Notes: generated by a model from the sequence alone, not told the origin. Numbered from the stretch's first letter, positions 7,965-16,245 are shown. The stretch is 64,000 bases of DNA from JANNUT01 sp046331425 (GCA_046331425.1 JAXLQU010000004.1:62001-126000); one strand, 5' to 3'. Program-made: numbers and translations.

Positions 7965-10766
7965 CTACTTGAACGAACCCGATTGAACGATCGAAATCTT
8001 GGCGACGTCGATATGCTTCCGCAACGCCGCCACGATCTGCTCGTTGGTTAGTGCTGCGATCTTCTGCTCCAAGGCGGCGTCCCAGGCCAGCGTCCGTCCC
8101 AGGTATTCATTGCCCGCCAAAGTCCCCACCAATTCACCATCATTGGCGCGCGAAACACGCTCTTCTTGCAGCCAGCCCTGCTTGGCCTCAGCGATCTCCT
8201 TCGGCAGAAACCCCTTGTCGAGCACCTTCAACAGCTCCTCACGAAACGCAGCGACAAGCTTGTCGGCGTTTTGTGGTGCGTAGATCGCGCCCGCGCCAAA
8301 GTAGCCGTTCTCGTCCTCCGAACTTGCGTAGAAGTACGAACCGACACCGTACGACAAGCCATCGGTGCGGCGAATACGTGTGGCCAGTCGCGAGTTGAGA
8401 AAGCCGCCGCCGATCATGAATTCGCCCAACACCAACGCCGGATAGTCGGGGGAGTCGTCGCGCAGCTTGAGCACCAGCCCCGCCGCGAATACCGCGCTCT
8501 CCTTGTCATCGACCGGGATGCGTTCGTCGATCGCTGCGTGGGCAACGTAGGGCGAAGCGAGTCGCTTGAACGGCTTGCTGTTCTTCCAGCCTCCGAACAG
8601 CTCGGTGAGCCAGGACTGAACTTGCTTGGGGTCGAAATCGCCGACGACGGAGATCTCCGCTGCCGAGGCCCCGTAGAAGTCGGCGTGAAACCGCTTCAGA
8701 TCGTCCAACGTGACCGCCTCGAGTGCTTCGATCGCTTCGTCCGCGCTCTCGACATAACGCGGATCGCCTTTGGGCCACTGGTTGAGATGCTTGCCCAGGC
8801 GCGCATAGGCCAAGCTCGACGGATCCGTCTTGCTTTCTTCTTTCGAAGCGAGCCGCTCTTGTCGCAGCAATTCCAATTCGGCTGCCTGGAACGAGGGCTG
8901 GCGCAGCGCCTCGGCCGCCAGGCGCAACGTCGCCTGCAATTTCTCTCGTTTGGCCTCGATGCTGACGCCGGCGCCGGTGGAGCTGCCGCCCACGTAGAGT
9001 TGCGATTGCAGCTTGGCCAGTTCGTCTTGCAGTTGCTGACGCGAGTGCTTTGCGCTTCCGCGCATCAGCATGGCGCCCGTCATCGACCCGATGGTAGAGC
9101 GGCCTTGCAAGCTCTCTTCATCTCCAAAGTGAAAACTCATCGAGAGATTGACCGTGCCACCGCGCGTCTTCTTCGGGAGCATCACCAGCTTGATACCGGG
9201 CGCAATCTTTGCGCGCACCGTGCGAGCCTCGATCGCCGCCGGGGATGAGTCGAACACCTCACCGGCAACGAGCGGCTCGCCCCCTTTGTAGTCGCCAACG
9301 ATCGCTGCGACATCGGGGCGGTCGGGAACTTCCGCACGACTCGGTTTGTCGGAGGGGATGAACATTCCCGCGGTGCGATTTTCGCGTCGCAGATACGCCC
9401 TGGCGACACGCTGAACGTCGCTCGGCTGCACCGTCTTCAAGCGGTCGCGATGCACGAACATCAAGCGCCAATCGCCCAGCGCCGACCACTCCGACAGATT
9501 GATCGCCGCCCACTCAGAGTCGCGCATCGCCGTATCCCAATCGGTCAGCAGGTTCTGTCGCGCACGCTCCACTTCTTCGGCAGAGGGTGGGTTCTCGCCG
9601 AATTCCTCCAGCACCTTCAGCAGTCGATCGCGAACTTCGGGCAGCGACTGTTCCTTGCGTACCTCGGCTCCGGCCACCATCACGCCGGGGTCGTGCAGTT
9701 GCCACGGGCCCGCGTAGACGGACGTTGCCAGCTTCGTTTCCACGAGTGCCTTGTAGAGTCGCCCCGAGGGATCGTCGCCAAGAATGAACCCAGCCACCTC
9801 GACCGCCGGGAAATCGATGTGCGATCCGGCGGGAACGTGGTAAATCGCGCCGATCTTTTGAACATCTCCCACTCGCCGCAGGATCGCTTCGCGCTCGCCA
9901 TCCTGTGCCGGCTCGGTGGTGTAGGTCGAAGGGAGTGGCTCGCTGGGATTCGCGATAGGCCCAAACAGTTGCGCGATCTTCGCCAAGGTGCGCGCTTCAT
10001 CGAACTTGCCGGCCACGACCAAGAGGGCATTGCTCGGGCGATACCACAAGCGATAAAACGCCTTGAGCCGCTCGATCGGCACGCGTTCGATATCGCTGCG
10101 CGATCCGATCGTCGACTTGCCGTAGTTGTGCCACAGAAACGCAGTCGACATGAGGCGCTCGAACAGGACTCCTTGGGGATCGTTCTCACCGATCTCGAAT
10201 TCGTTTCGAACCACCGTGAATTCCGAGTCGAGGTCCTGCTTGGCGATGTTGGAATTGACCATCCGGTCGGACTCGAGGTCGAGTGCCCAATCGAGATTCT
10301 CTTCGGTCGCCGCGAACGATTCGTAGTAGTTGGTGCGATCGAAGCTGGTCGAACCGTTGGGCCGCGCGCCGTGCGCCGTGAGCTCTTGCGGAATGTCAGG
10401 ATGCTTGGGCGTCCCTTTGAACACCATGTGTTCCAGAAGGTGCGCCATGCCGGCCTCGCCATACCCTTCGTGACGAGAACCAACGTTGTAGGTCACGTTG
10501 ACCGTCGTCGTTTCCTTGGAGGCATCGGGAAACAACAGCACGCGCAGTCCGTTGGGAAGGCTGTATTCGGTAATTCCTTCCACCGATGTGACGCGCTGCA
10601 TGCCGGTGGGTAGCGCCACGACGGTTGCGACCGCCGTCTTTGGCGCCGCCGGAGTGGAGCTTGTGGTCGGAGCGGTCCCCAGCGCGTTAGCGGCTGGCGC
10701 GGCGCACGCAAGCAGCAAAACCAAGCAAACCATCGACGACAAACGACGCAGCGAGATCCTCGACAT
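7965..10766 (-). CDS. Large two-module M16 zinc metallopeptidase
   Basis: A 933-residue peptidase. The start at 10766 is set by GAGAGG 5 bases upstream and a following signal peptide (RRLSSMVCLVLLLACAAPA). The N-terminal module has HLLEHMVFKGTPKHP (HxxEH) and downstream glutamates in VVRNEFEIGENDP. The C-terminal module (from about residue 500, IKLVMLPKKTRGGTVNLSMS) repeats the fold without the zinc motif. One chain therefore combines the two roles that are split across the gene pair at 4.8-7.4 kb. The enzyme is probably periplasmic or on the outer face and degrades peptides. The TlpA gene lies just downstream on the same strand. Confidence 0.88.
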   Translation of the reverse strand: MSRISLRRLSSMVCLVLLLACAAPAANALGTAPTTSSTPAAPKTAVATVVALPTGMQRVTSVEGITEYSLPNGLRVLLFPDASKETTTVNVTYNVGSRHEGYGEAGMAHLLEHMVFKGTPKHPDIPQELTAHGARPNGSTSFDRTNYYESFAATEENLDWALDLESDRMVNSNIAKQDLDSEFTVVRNEFEIGENDPQGVLFERLMSTAFLWHNYGKSTIGSRSDIERVPIERLKAFYRLWYRPSNALLVVAGKFDEARTLAKIAQLFGPIANPSEPLPSTYTTEPAQDGEREAILRRVGDVQKIGAIYHVPAGSHIDFPAVEVAGFILGDDPSGRLYKALVETKLATSVYAGPWQLHDPGVMVAGAEVRKEQSLPEVRDRLLKVLEEFGENPPSAEEVERARQNLLTDWDTAMRDSEWAAINLSEWSALGDWRLMFVHRDRLKTVQPSDVQRVARAYLRRENRTAGMFIPSDKPSRAEVPDRPDVAAIVGDYKGGEPLVAGEVFDSSPAAIEARTVRAKIAPGIKLVMLPKKTRGGTVNLSMSFHFGDEESLQGRSTIGSMTGAMLMRGSAKHSRQQLQDELAKLQSQLYVGGSSTGAGVSIEAKREKLQATLRLAAEALRQPSFQAAELELLRQERLASKEESKTDPSSLAYARLGKHLNQWPKGDPRYVESADEAIEALEAVTLDDLKRFHADFYGASAAEISVVGDFDPKQVQSWLTELFGGWKNSKPFKRLASPYVAHAAIDERIPVDDKESAVFAAGLVLKLRDDSPDYPALVLGEFMIGGGFLNSRLATRIRRTDGLSYGVGSYFYASSEDENGYFGAGAIYAPQNADKLVAAFREELLKVLDKGFLPKEIAEAKQGWLQEERVSRANDGELVGTLAGNEYLGRTLAWDAALEQKIAALTNEQIVAALRKHIDVAKISIVQSGSFK

Positions 10767-10954
10767 GAACACCTCTCGGCCACCCGTCGGCAGCGGGGAT
10801 TGCATTGTAAGCGGCCGGGCTGTGATTTTCGGTTGCAGAAGGGCGGTCGTCGTTCTTAGCGATTGCGCCACGCTCTTGCGCCAGATCATGTGTCGCCACC
10901 GGCCAATGCGACCCTCGGGTGTCACTATCAACAACGCCATCAGGGGGCGTTCTC

Positions 10955-11812
10955 ATGTGGCTCGAGCTGGTTGTGCTCGCGGTTGTCGTCTCGACGGTGA
11001 TCGGCGTTGCTGCCGTCGTCTTTGGACGGTCACGTTGGCGCCGGGGAACGGAGCGACTGCGAGCCGACCTGGCCTCGTATCGCCTGCCCGTCGCGCGGTC
11101 GAGGTTTGATCAACGTGAACTGCAGGGACTTCCCGCGCCGGTTCAACGGTTCTTCCGAGCGACCCTGTCGGATGGTCAACCGATCATCGCTGCCGTTCGG
11201 ATGCAGCAACACGGCGGATTCAATCTGGGGAGATCGAAAGCAGTGTGGTGCCCGTTCACGTCGACACAAGTGGTCGTCACCCGGCGACCTGGTTTCGACT
11301 GGGATGCTCGAATCACGACACCCTTCGGCATGCGAGTTCTGGTGCACGATGCGTTGATTGCTGGGGAAGGGATCTTGCACGCATCGCTGCTTGGGTTGGT
11401 GACGTTGATGAAGGCCAAGAGCACGCCGCAGATTGCGGAAGGAGAACTGCTGCGCTTCCTGGCCGAGGCCACCTGGTATCCGACGGCGTTGTTGCCAAGT
11501 CAAGGAGTGCGCTGGGCGCCGCTAGATGATCACTCCTCGCGGGCAACGTTCAGCGACGGCACGACCATCGCCAGGCTCGATTTCGAGTTCGATTGCGACG
11601 GGCTGGTGAAGACGGTTCGAACCTCCTCGCGGTGGCGGACCGTCGATGGCAAAGCGATCGCGACGGCATGGCAAGGTCGTTTCTGGGCCTACGAGACGCG
11701 CAATGGAATGCAGGTCCCGTTGGAGGGCGAGGTAGCGTGGGAGTTGCCTGAAGGGCTCTGGCCCTACTGGCGCGGCAGGGTCACTCACCTCGAGTACGAG
11801 TTCGCGCGATAG
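10955..11812 (+). CDS. DUF6544-like membrane-anchored protein
   Basis: A 285-residue protein with an N-terminal membrane segment (WLELVVLAVVVSTVIGVAAVVF). A soluble domain follows with LPAPVQRFFRATLSDGQPII, RPGFDWDARI and WYPTALLPSQGVRW, which resembles the DUF6544/DUF6920 family. The function is unknown. The internal ATG at 10955 follows AGGGGG and places the membrane anchor at the extreme N-terminus. It is divergent from the large M16 gene. Confidence 0.65.
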   Translation: MWLELVVLAVVVSTVIGVAAVVFGRSRWRRGTERLRADLASYRLPVARSRFDQRELQGLPAPVQRFFRATLSDGQPIIAAVRMQQHGGFNLGRSKAVWCPFTSTQVVVTRRPGFDWDARITTPFGMRVLVHDALIAGEGILHASLLGLVTLMKAKSTPQIAEGELLRFLAEATWYPTALLPSQGVRWAPLDDHSSRATFSDGTTIARLDFEFDCDGLVKTVRTSSRWRTVDGKAIATAWQGRFWAYETRNGMQVPLEGEVAWELPEGLWPYWRGRVTHLEYEFAR

Positions 11813-11933
11813 AATCCAAGCCGATCTCGCGGTGCGGGCAGGCGCACAATGGCGACCCGCACAAACGGTGCATCGTCGTTTCTTTGTATTGGCTGGGGAC
11901 AACACGCCAGCGTCTCAACTGCGAGGACTGTTC

Positions 11934-12476
11934 ATGAGGCCCATGCTTTCGGTTGCGATCATTCTGTCGGTCGTTACAAGCGGCGTGAACGTTGTGCGGG
12001 CGACGGACCCACCCACATCCACCGAGAGAATCGTTCGCGCCTACACGGAGGCGTTCAATCGCCACGATATCGACGCGATGCTGGCGCTGGCGCAGCCCGA
12101 CATCGAGTGGCTCACCATCGACGGTTCCAAGTCGGCCGTGGAAACCGCGGGAAAGGAAGCGTTGCGCGCTGCGCTGAGCAACTACTTTCGAGACTATCCA
12201 ACCACCCAGTCGGTGGTCGAAGCGGCGATGGCCGATGGCCCATTCGTGGTGGTTCGAGAGCGCGCGGAATGGACCTCCAAGGACGGCCCGCGCAGGCAAC
12301 GCTCGGTTGCTGTGTATGAGTTACGCGACGGGTTGATTCGGCGCGTGTGGTACTACCCGGCGTATCGTGAGCGACGTGTCCCCTCGTGTAGCGAAGCCCA
12401 ACGTGAGCAACAGCATGAGCTATTCGCACCTCCTGAACCGCCGCGCTGGGCGTGGTCAGCTCTGCCGACAGGCTGA
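11934..12476 (+). CDS. Secreted NTF2-like (SnoaL-fold) protein
   Basis: A 180-residue protein. A signal peptide (MLSVAIILSVVTSGVNVVRA) precedes an NTF2-like domain with IVRAYTEAFNRHDIDAMLAL and a final strand LIRRVWYYPAYR, the usual end of SnoaL-like proteins. The substrate cannot be inferred. About 34 residues after YYPAYR are low-complexity and atypical, so the coding frame may run on into sequence at the left edge of the cassette array. The ATG at 11934 follows GCGAGGA. Confidence 0.7.
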   Translation: MRPMLSVAIILSVVTSGVNVVRATDPPTSTERIVRAYTEAFNRHDIDAMLALAQPDIEWLTIDGSKSAVETAGKEALRAALSNYFRDYPTTQSVVEAAMADGPFVVVRERAEWTSKDGPRRQRSVAVYELRDGLIRRVWYYPAYRERRVPSCSEAQREQQHELFAPPEPPRWAWSALPTG

Positions 12477-12624
12477 GCCTCGAACTCCGCAGATCGTGAC
12501 CCAGGACTAGCGACTGTCTGCGGGTCTCTGTGCTATAGTCCGTCGTCGCTCTGCAGCATAAGCAGTCGGATATCACGGCGGATAAGACCTTGGCGGCGGG
12601 GGGAAGTCCATGTGGTCGTGGAGC

Positions 12625-12683
12625 TTCCAAAACGAGGCGATCGATTCAGCGGTCTTACGCAGACCGTCTATTCGTAGTTAGAC
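12625..12683 (+). repeat. Probable attC site upstream of the Ubl/E1 cassette
   Basis: The right end carries GTTAGAC (12677-12683), a perfect match to the integron core GTTRRRY. The interior has the imperfect palindrome CGGTC...GACCG. The left box (TCCAAAAC) is degenerate. Its position, 34 bases before the Ubl start codon and in the same orientation as the later sites, makes it the likely left border of the first cassette. Confidence 0.5.
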
Positions 12684-12716
12684 CTCGCATTCAACCAACC
12701 GAAAGGAGAACGAAGC

Positions 12717-13001
12717 ATGGCAAAGAAGACGACTGTTACCGTTCAACTCCGGGGCGCGGCCGAGGCGCTCCTACTCACTGAGGCCGTGGAGGTCTCGGTC
12801 CCCAAGCTCACACCAAAGGAGATTCTCAAGGCCGTCGCTGCTCAGAACCCGCTGCTTGAGCGACAGATCATTCGCGGAGACGGATCGCCTCGTCTTTCGA
12901 CGAAGATTCTCGTCAACGGGCAACCTCCGCGCTCACTCGACGAGGAGATCCCGGCTGGCGCGTCCATCATCATGTCGCCCTCGATGCCGTGCGATGGCTA
13001 A
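12717..13001 (+). CDS. ThiS/MoaD-like ubiquitin-fold protein
   Basis: A 94-residue protein with beta-grasp spacing: TVTVQLRGAAEALLL, then SVPKLTPKEILKAVAAQNP, ILVNGQPPRSLDEEIPAG and a final strand ASIIMSPSMPCDG. ThiS/MoaD proteins donate sulfur as C-terminal thiocarboxylates after adenylation by a ThiF/MoeB-type E1. Here the usual Gly-Gly end is Cys-Asp-Gly. AAGGAG lies upstream of the ATG. The stop overlaps the start of an E1-like reading frame by 8 bases (12994-13001), so the two were translationally coupled. The pair sits between attC-like sites and looks like a mobile two-gene cassette. The pathway is unknown. Confidence 0.7.
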   Translation: MAKKTTVTVQLRGAAEALLLTEAVEVSVPKLTPKEILKAVAAQNPLLERQIIRGDGSPRLSTKILVNGQPPRSLDEEIPAGASIIMSPSMPCDG

Positions 13002-13740
13002 CGATGCCTTGGATTTTCAGGACACGCGCTACAACCGACAGGAGTTGGTTCCTCAGCTCGGTCCTGAGGGCCAGCTTACCTCTTGGGAAAGGCGCGCGTG
13101 GTTGTCATTAAGGCGAGGCGGAGTAAAGTCGCCGCTCCTCTACTACCCACGTAGCGTCCGGTGTCGGTTGCATCCGCATCATCGACTTCGACTCGGTCGA
13201 GCTGAGCAATCTCAACCGCCAGATACTTCACCGAACGGAGTATCGGGCAGAACAAAGCTGAAGCTGCCCGGGATCGTCTTCCAGGGCTAAACGGCGAACT
13301 CGAGATCGAGGCCGTCACTACACGCCTCACCGAGAGCAACGTCAATAATCTCCTCAACGGCTTCGATGTCGTCGTGGAGGGCGGAGACTCGCACTCGCCA
13401 CGTTTGCTAGTGAACAGGTGGTGCCTCGGTTCCACGGGTACCAATGGTGCACGCAGTGCGCAGTACAGCTATGGCGCTACGTCCTCCGCCGTGCTGCCGC
13501 ATTCTTCTGCGTGCTTTGAGTGCGTGTTCCCGATTTACCTGAAGGTCACGGAGGCAGTGTGCCGGTTTCGGAGTGTCCGCACAACTCGCAGGCGTACTCG
13601 GCGCAAGTGAGGTCATCAAGCTGATAACAAAGAGGGCCGCCTCATGGTTGACGGGATGCTGACCTTCAGCGGATTCCTCTCAGACTTCTTGTTTATTTCA
13701 TCGCCGAAGCGTGCGGACTGCGGGGCATGCGGCGCGGGTC
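12994..13740 (+). pseudogene. E1-like ThiF/MoeB-family adenylyltransferase, multiply frameshifted
   Basis: The start (MANDALDFQDTRYNRQELVP) is the classic E1-like N-terminus. Sense continues through several frames: ARVVVI, RGGVKSPLLYY (13110-13145), CIRIIDFDSVELSNLNRQIL (13165-13230), SACFECVFP (13505-13530), FGVSAQLAGVLGASEVIKLI (13565-13625) and SPKRADCGACG (13700-13735). Both Cys pairs of the structural zinc site (CFEC and CGAC) are visible, so the ancestral gene was full length. Five or more indels in 750 bases make it non-functional as given. It ends exactly at the next attC, whose TAA would have supplied the stop. It was presumably the activating enzyme for the upstream Ubl. Confidence 0.65.
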
Positions 13741-13795
13741 TAACGGCGCGTTGCAGCCGACCGCCTGCGGCGGCGGCTGAACGCGAGCGTTAGAC
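13738..13795 (+). repeat. attC recombination site 1
   Basis: Canonical integron attC. It starts GTCTAAC (RYYYAAC) at 13738, ends GTTAGAC (GTTRRRY) at 13789-13795 and is 58 bases long. The inner inverted repeat GCCGACCGCC/GGCGGCGGC flanks a short TGC spacer. It is oriented with the cassette genes. Confidence 0.85.
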
Positions 13796-13895
13796 CACAC
13801 ATGCACAACGGGTCGCACCCTACATTGCCACGCTCGACAGTCTCCACGGCCTGCTGGCATGCCCAGCAATATCGGTATCCGACCTTCCAGCCTCC

Positions 13896-14357
13896 GTGTC
13901 AGGCAGTGGCATCTACCTGTTCTCAGAGAATGCAATGCACCTCTACGTTGGACGGACCGACAACCTTCGCCAACGACTCCAGCGGCACCAGCGCGAAAGT
14001 AGCAAACACAACGCCGCTGTCACTTTTCGCCTCGCACGCGAGCAAACAGGGCAAACACAGGCAACATATCGGCCCGAAGGGTCGCGTACCCATATCGACG
14101 AGATCCAGTGTTTGCTGCGGCATTTCGTCTATCGCGTGCTCAAACCGGGCGGGACGCTGTTGGTCATCGCGGAGACGTATAGGAATCAGACCTTCTCTTG
14201 GCTCTTCATCGTGCCCATGTTTTTGTTACGAGCGAGGTATCTGACGCTCGATGAACATCGCGCGGTGTTCCGCGCTGCGGGCTTCGCGGATATTGAGATT
14301 GACCACGATCCGCGCAAAGGCTGGATCTGCGGCGTCGCACGCCGCCCAGCGGCCTAA
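13896..14357 (+). CDS. GIY-YIG nuclease fragment fused to methyltransferase C-terminus
   Basis: A 153-residue chimera. Residues 1-65 read SGSGIYLFSENAMHLYVGRT and RQRLQRHQRE, the core of a GIY-YIG nuclease. From about residue 75 it becomes FVYRVLKPGGTLLVIAE and HRAVFRAAGFADIEI, the C-terminal third of a class I SAM methyltransferase. Neither half is complete: the GIY-YIG part lacks its C-terminal half and the methyltransferase lacks its SAM-binding motif. Coding sense extends upstream of the GTG at 13896 (PYIATLDSLHGLLAC) without a start codon. The TAA at 14355-14357 lies inside the next attC. This looks like fusion of two former cassettes by deletion, and activity is doubtful. Confidence 0.6.
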   Translation: MSGSGIYLFSENAMHLYVGRTDNLRQRLQRHQRESSKHNAAVTFRLAREQTGQTQATYRPEGSRTHIDEIQCLLRHFVYRVLKPGGTLLVIAETYRNQTFSWLFIVPMFLLRARYLTLDEHRAVFRAAGFADIEIDHDPRKGWICGVARRPAA

Positions 14358-14411
14358 CAACAGCGTGCAGCGGCCGGCGCCACGCGCCGCCGCTGATGCT
14401 GAGCGTGATAC
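14352..14411 (+). repeat. attC recombination site 2
   Basis: The left box is a perfect GCCTAAC (14352-14358). The interior holds GCGGCCGGCGC/GCGCCGCCGC. The right core is degenerate (GTGATAC instead of GTTRRRY). It supplies the stop codon of the preceding chimera. Confidence 0.7.
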
Positions 14412-14442
14412 GGGTTGGAAGCCACGTGATGGAGCGTCGCCA

Positions 14443-14895
14443 ATGAAACGAATCTTGCTCGCCGCAGTCGCTGGAATCGCTGCCAACTTGATTGCACACC
14501 TTCAGACAGTCGTTCTGTGGCGCGCCGTGTATGACCGCTTCCCATGGCCAGGGTACGAGTACGCAATGAAAAGCGGGGATGTTGATCCTTCTTTTGCCAA
14601 CTCACCTGTAGCCTCGGTAGTGACCTTCGGCATTCTTTTCGCTATCGGTTTGCTGGTGCTCCGCAAGCCGAGCGCTCTGCGCCCCGTCGTCGCCATCAGC
14701 TATTGGCTTGTGAGTAGCGTTGCACTCGTTGCGATATCGCTTATGTCTCCTGAAGCACGCGAGAGCAACTTACTTCCAATAGGCATGCTGATTGTTCTGT
14801 TCTACGGGACCGTCGCTGCAACGTCCGCGTGGCTCGTTGCCGTCTTCATTTCGCGAAACGACAAGGTGTCCGCCGGAGCAGCGCCTTGGAAGTAA
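14443..14895 (+). CDS. Small four-helix membrane protein (cassette gene)
   Basis: A 150-residue protein with about four predicted membrane segments: LLAAVAGIAANLIAHLQTVV, VVTFGILFAIGLLVL, VVAISYWLVSSVALVAI and LIVLFYGTVAATSAWLVAVF. I recognise no family with confidence. The ATG at 14443 is the only start that places the first helix at the N-terminus. It lies alone between attC sites 2 and 3 with no obvious own promoter, as expected for an integron cassette. Confidence 0.6.
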   Translation: MKRILLAAVAGIAANLIAHLQTVVLWRAVYDRFPWPGYEYAMKSGDVDPSFANSPVASVVTFGILFAIGLLVLRKPSALRPVVAISYWLVSSVALVAISLMSPEARESNLLPIGMLIVLFYGTVAATSAWLVAVFISRNDKVSAGAAPWK

Positions 14896-14921
14896 CGGGC
14901 AGAAGGTTAGAGGTTCATGGA

Positions 14922-14982
14922 ACCATACAGCGCGCTTCGACGAGCGGCGCTTCGCGCCGCCGCTGAGCGCTAGTCGTTAGAC
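14922..14982 (+). repeat. attC recombination site 3
   Basis: The right core is GTTAGAC (14976-14982). The inner palindrome is AGCGGCGC-TTC-GCGCCGCCGCT. The left box is degenerate (ACCATAC in place of RYYYAAC). Orientation and length match the other sites. Confidence 0.75.
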
Positions 14983-15018
14983 GGCTTAGAAAGCTTTCCG
15001 CATACTTGGAGACGATGC

Positions 15019-15411
15019 ATGACCAAGGCTCCCGCAGGCACAGAACTCGCCCGACCTTTCCTCCCAGCGAAGGATTTCGCGTTATCTAAACGGTTCTATG
15101 AGGCGCTCGGCTTTGAGAAGCTCCTTGATGCTTCCGATGTAGCGATCTTCCGCATGGGTCACGGAGGTTTTCTACTGCAGTCCTACTACCAGAAGAACTG
15201 GGCAGAGAACTTCATGATGCAACTCATGGTTGATGATCTTGATGCCTGGTGGTCTCACATCCAAGCGCTGGATCTTTCCGCTCGTTTTGGGGTCGCAGCG
15301 CCCAAGGCTCCGGCGTTGCAACCGTGGGGACTGCGTATCGCCTATGTAACCGACCCGTCCGGAGTGTTGTGGCACGTGGCACAGCGGCGGCCGGATGTGA
15401 GTCATGACTGA
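15019..15411 (+). CDS. VOC-family (glyoxalase/bleomycin-resistance fold) protein
   Basis: A 130-residue protein with paired beta-alpha-beta-beta-beta modules: RPFLPAKDFALSKRFYEALG, FRMGHGGFLLQSYY, MQLMVDDLDAWWSHIQAL and LRIAYVTDPSGVLWHVAQ. The pattern is typical of vicinal-oxygen-chelate proteins that bind a metal, a toxic small molecule or a drug. The ligand is unknown. VOC proteins are common integron cargo. It lies between attC sites 3 and 4. Confidence 0.75.
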   Translation: MTKAPAGTELARPFLPAKDFALSKRFYEALGFEKLLDASDVAIFRMGHGGFLLQSYYQKNWAENFMMQLMVDDLDAWWSHIQALDLSARFGVAAPKAPALQPWGLRIAYVTDPSGVLWHVAQRRPDVSHD

Positions 15412-15425
15412 GACGAGCGCGCCGC

Positions 15426-15483
15426 GTAGCAACAGCATGCAGCGGACGGCGCTCCGCGCCGCCGATGACCGCTCTAGTTAGGC
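15426..15483 (+). repeat. attC recombination site 4
   Basis: The right core GTTAGGC (15477-15483) matches GTTRRRY. The inner palindrome is GGCGC-TCC-GCGCC. The left box is mutated (GTAGCAAC). It lies directly after the VOC gene. Confidence 0.75.
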
Positions 15484-15496
15484 TTGCTGGACACCC

Positions 15497-15826
15497 ATGA
15501 CAAGAATCGAGAATCGCCCGATTCGAATCGTCTTACGGTTGCTGGCAACGTGGTGCGCTGCTCCCTTCGTCTGGTACGTAGCGGCCATGATCGTCAGGGG
15601 CGCGTTCTGGTATCTGTTCCATGGAAAAGCAGTGTTCGGCCCGTACGGAGCCGACAAGAGTCGCTCGAATCTCGCAGTGGAAGTTCCTGCGGTGCTCATC
15701 ATAGTCACGGCCATCTTCCCGCTCACCAGACCAGGACGCGATGAGAGGTGGTGGCGAATTGGCGCGTCCCTCGTTACCGTCGTCGCCGTGTTAGTGGCGT
15801 TGTTAGTGCCGGGACTGCCGGAGTAG
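15497..15826 (+). CDS. Small membrane protein (cassette gene)
   Basis: A 109-residue protein with three hydrophobic stretches (LLATWCAAPFVWYVAAMIV, VPAVLIIVTAIFPL, IGASLVTVVAVLVALLVPGL) and a basic N-terminus. I do not recognise the family. It begins 13 bases after attC core 4 and ends 24 bases before the next attC-like box. Confidence 0.55.
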   Translation: MTRIENRPIRIVLRLLATWCAAPFVWYVAAMIVRGAFWYLFHGKAVFGPYGADKSRSNLAVEVPAVLIIVTAIFPLTRPGRDERWWRIGASLVTVVAVLVALLVPGLPE

Positions 15827-15850
15827 AACGAGAGTTGACCGCCAACAGAA

Positions 15851-15895
15851 GCCTAACCACGCGATCCAGCGGCCTCACTACGTAGGTAGGTAGCG
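15851..15895 (+). repeat. Partial attC site 5
   Basis: A perfect left box GCCTAAC (15851-15857) is followed by the ACGCGATCCAGCGG arm seen in other sites. The right arm is replaced by a GTAGGTAGGTAG run and no GTTRRRY core is present. It is probably a decayed or truncated attC. Confidence 0.55.
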
Positions 15896-15919
15896 TGCAG
15901 CAACGTCAAGGGGAGAGGT

Positions 15920-16192
15920 ATGAGAGAAATCGCCGATGTGATAGCCGCGGCGAGTGGACCGAGAGCCGAGCGACTCGCTGCCCAGAAAGCCTTCCTCAGC
16001 AAGCGTGGCGACATTTGGAAGGCCATTCAGGCGGATAGATTCCCAGCCGCGTATGGGTCTGCTGACGGCGATAAGTTCTATTGCTGCCCCAAGTGCACGT
16101 CGAAGCTATACGAGTGTGTCCGTTCCAATGTTTTCCGCTACATCGACAACGCGAAGTGGAAAACAGAAATCGAGTTCGGCCGCGACAGATGA
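15920..16192 (+). CDS. Small CxxC zinc-ribbon-like protein (cassette gene)
   Basis: A 90-residue unrecognised protein. It has a helical N-terminus rich in Ala, Arg and Glu, then FYCCPKCTSKLYECV, which suggests a small zinc site (CCPKC plus a further Cys). The charged C-terminus is DNAKWKTEIEFGRDR. GGGGAGAGGT precedes the ATG. It ends immediately before attC 6. The function is unknown. Confidence 0.55.
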   Translation: MREIADVIAAASGPRAERLAAQKAFLSKRGDIWKAIQADRFPAAYGSADGDKFYCCPKCTSKLYECVRSNVFRYIDNAKWKTEIEFGRDR

Positions 16193-16193
16193 G

Positions 16194-16245
16194 GTCTAAC
16201 ATCCGGTTCCAGAGGACGGCCCGCTGCCGAACCTGAGCGTTGGCC
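16194..16245 (+). repeat. attC recombination site 6
   Basis: The left box GTCTAAC (16194-16200) is perfect. The right core GTTGGCC is one base off GTTRRRY. The inner arms are less symmetrical than in sites 1 and 3. Confidence 0.65.

Noticed and set aside
12398..12450. Further attC-like pair, GCCCAAC ... GCTGGGC, at the 3' end of the NTF2-like gene
   Set aside because: Spacing is right, but the core is off consensus and the interior shows no palindrome, so it is not counted.
12717..13740. Complete bacterial ubiquitination-like (Bil or E1-E2-JAB CBASS) operon
   Set aside because: No E2-like, deubiquitinase or cyclase gene is adjacent. Only a Ubl and a broken E1 are present.
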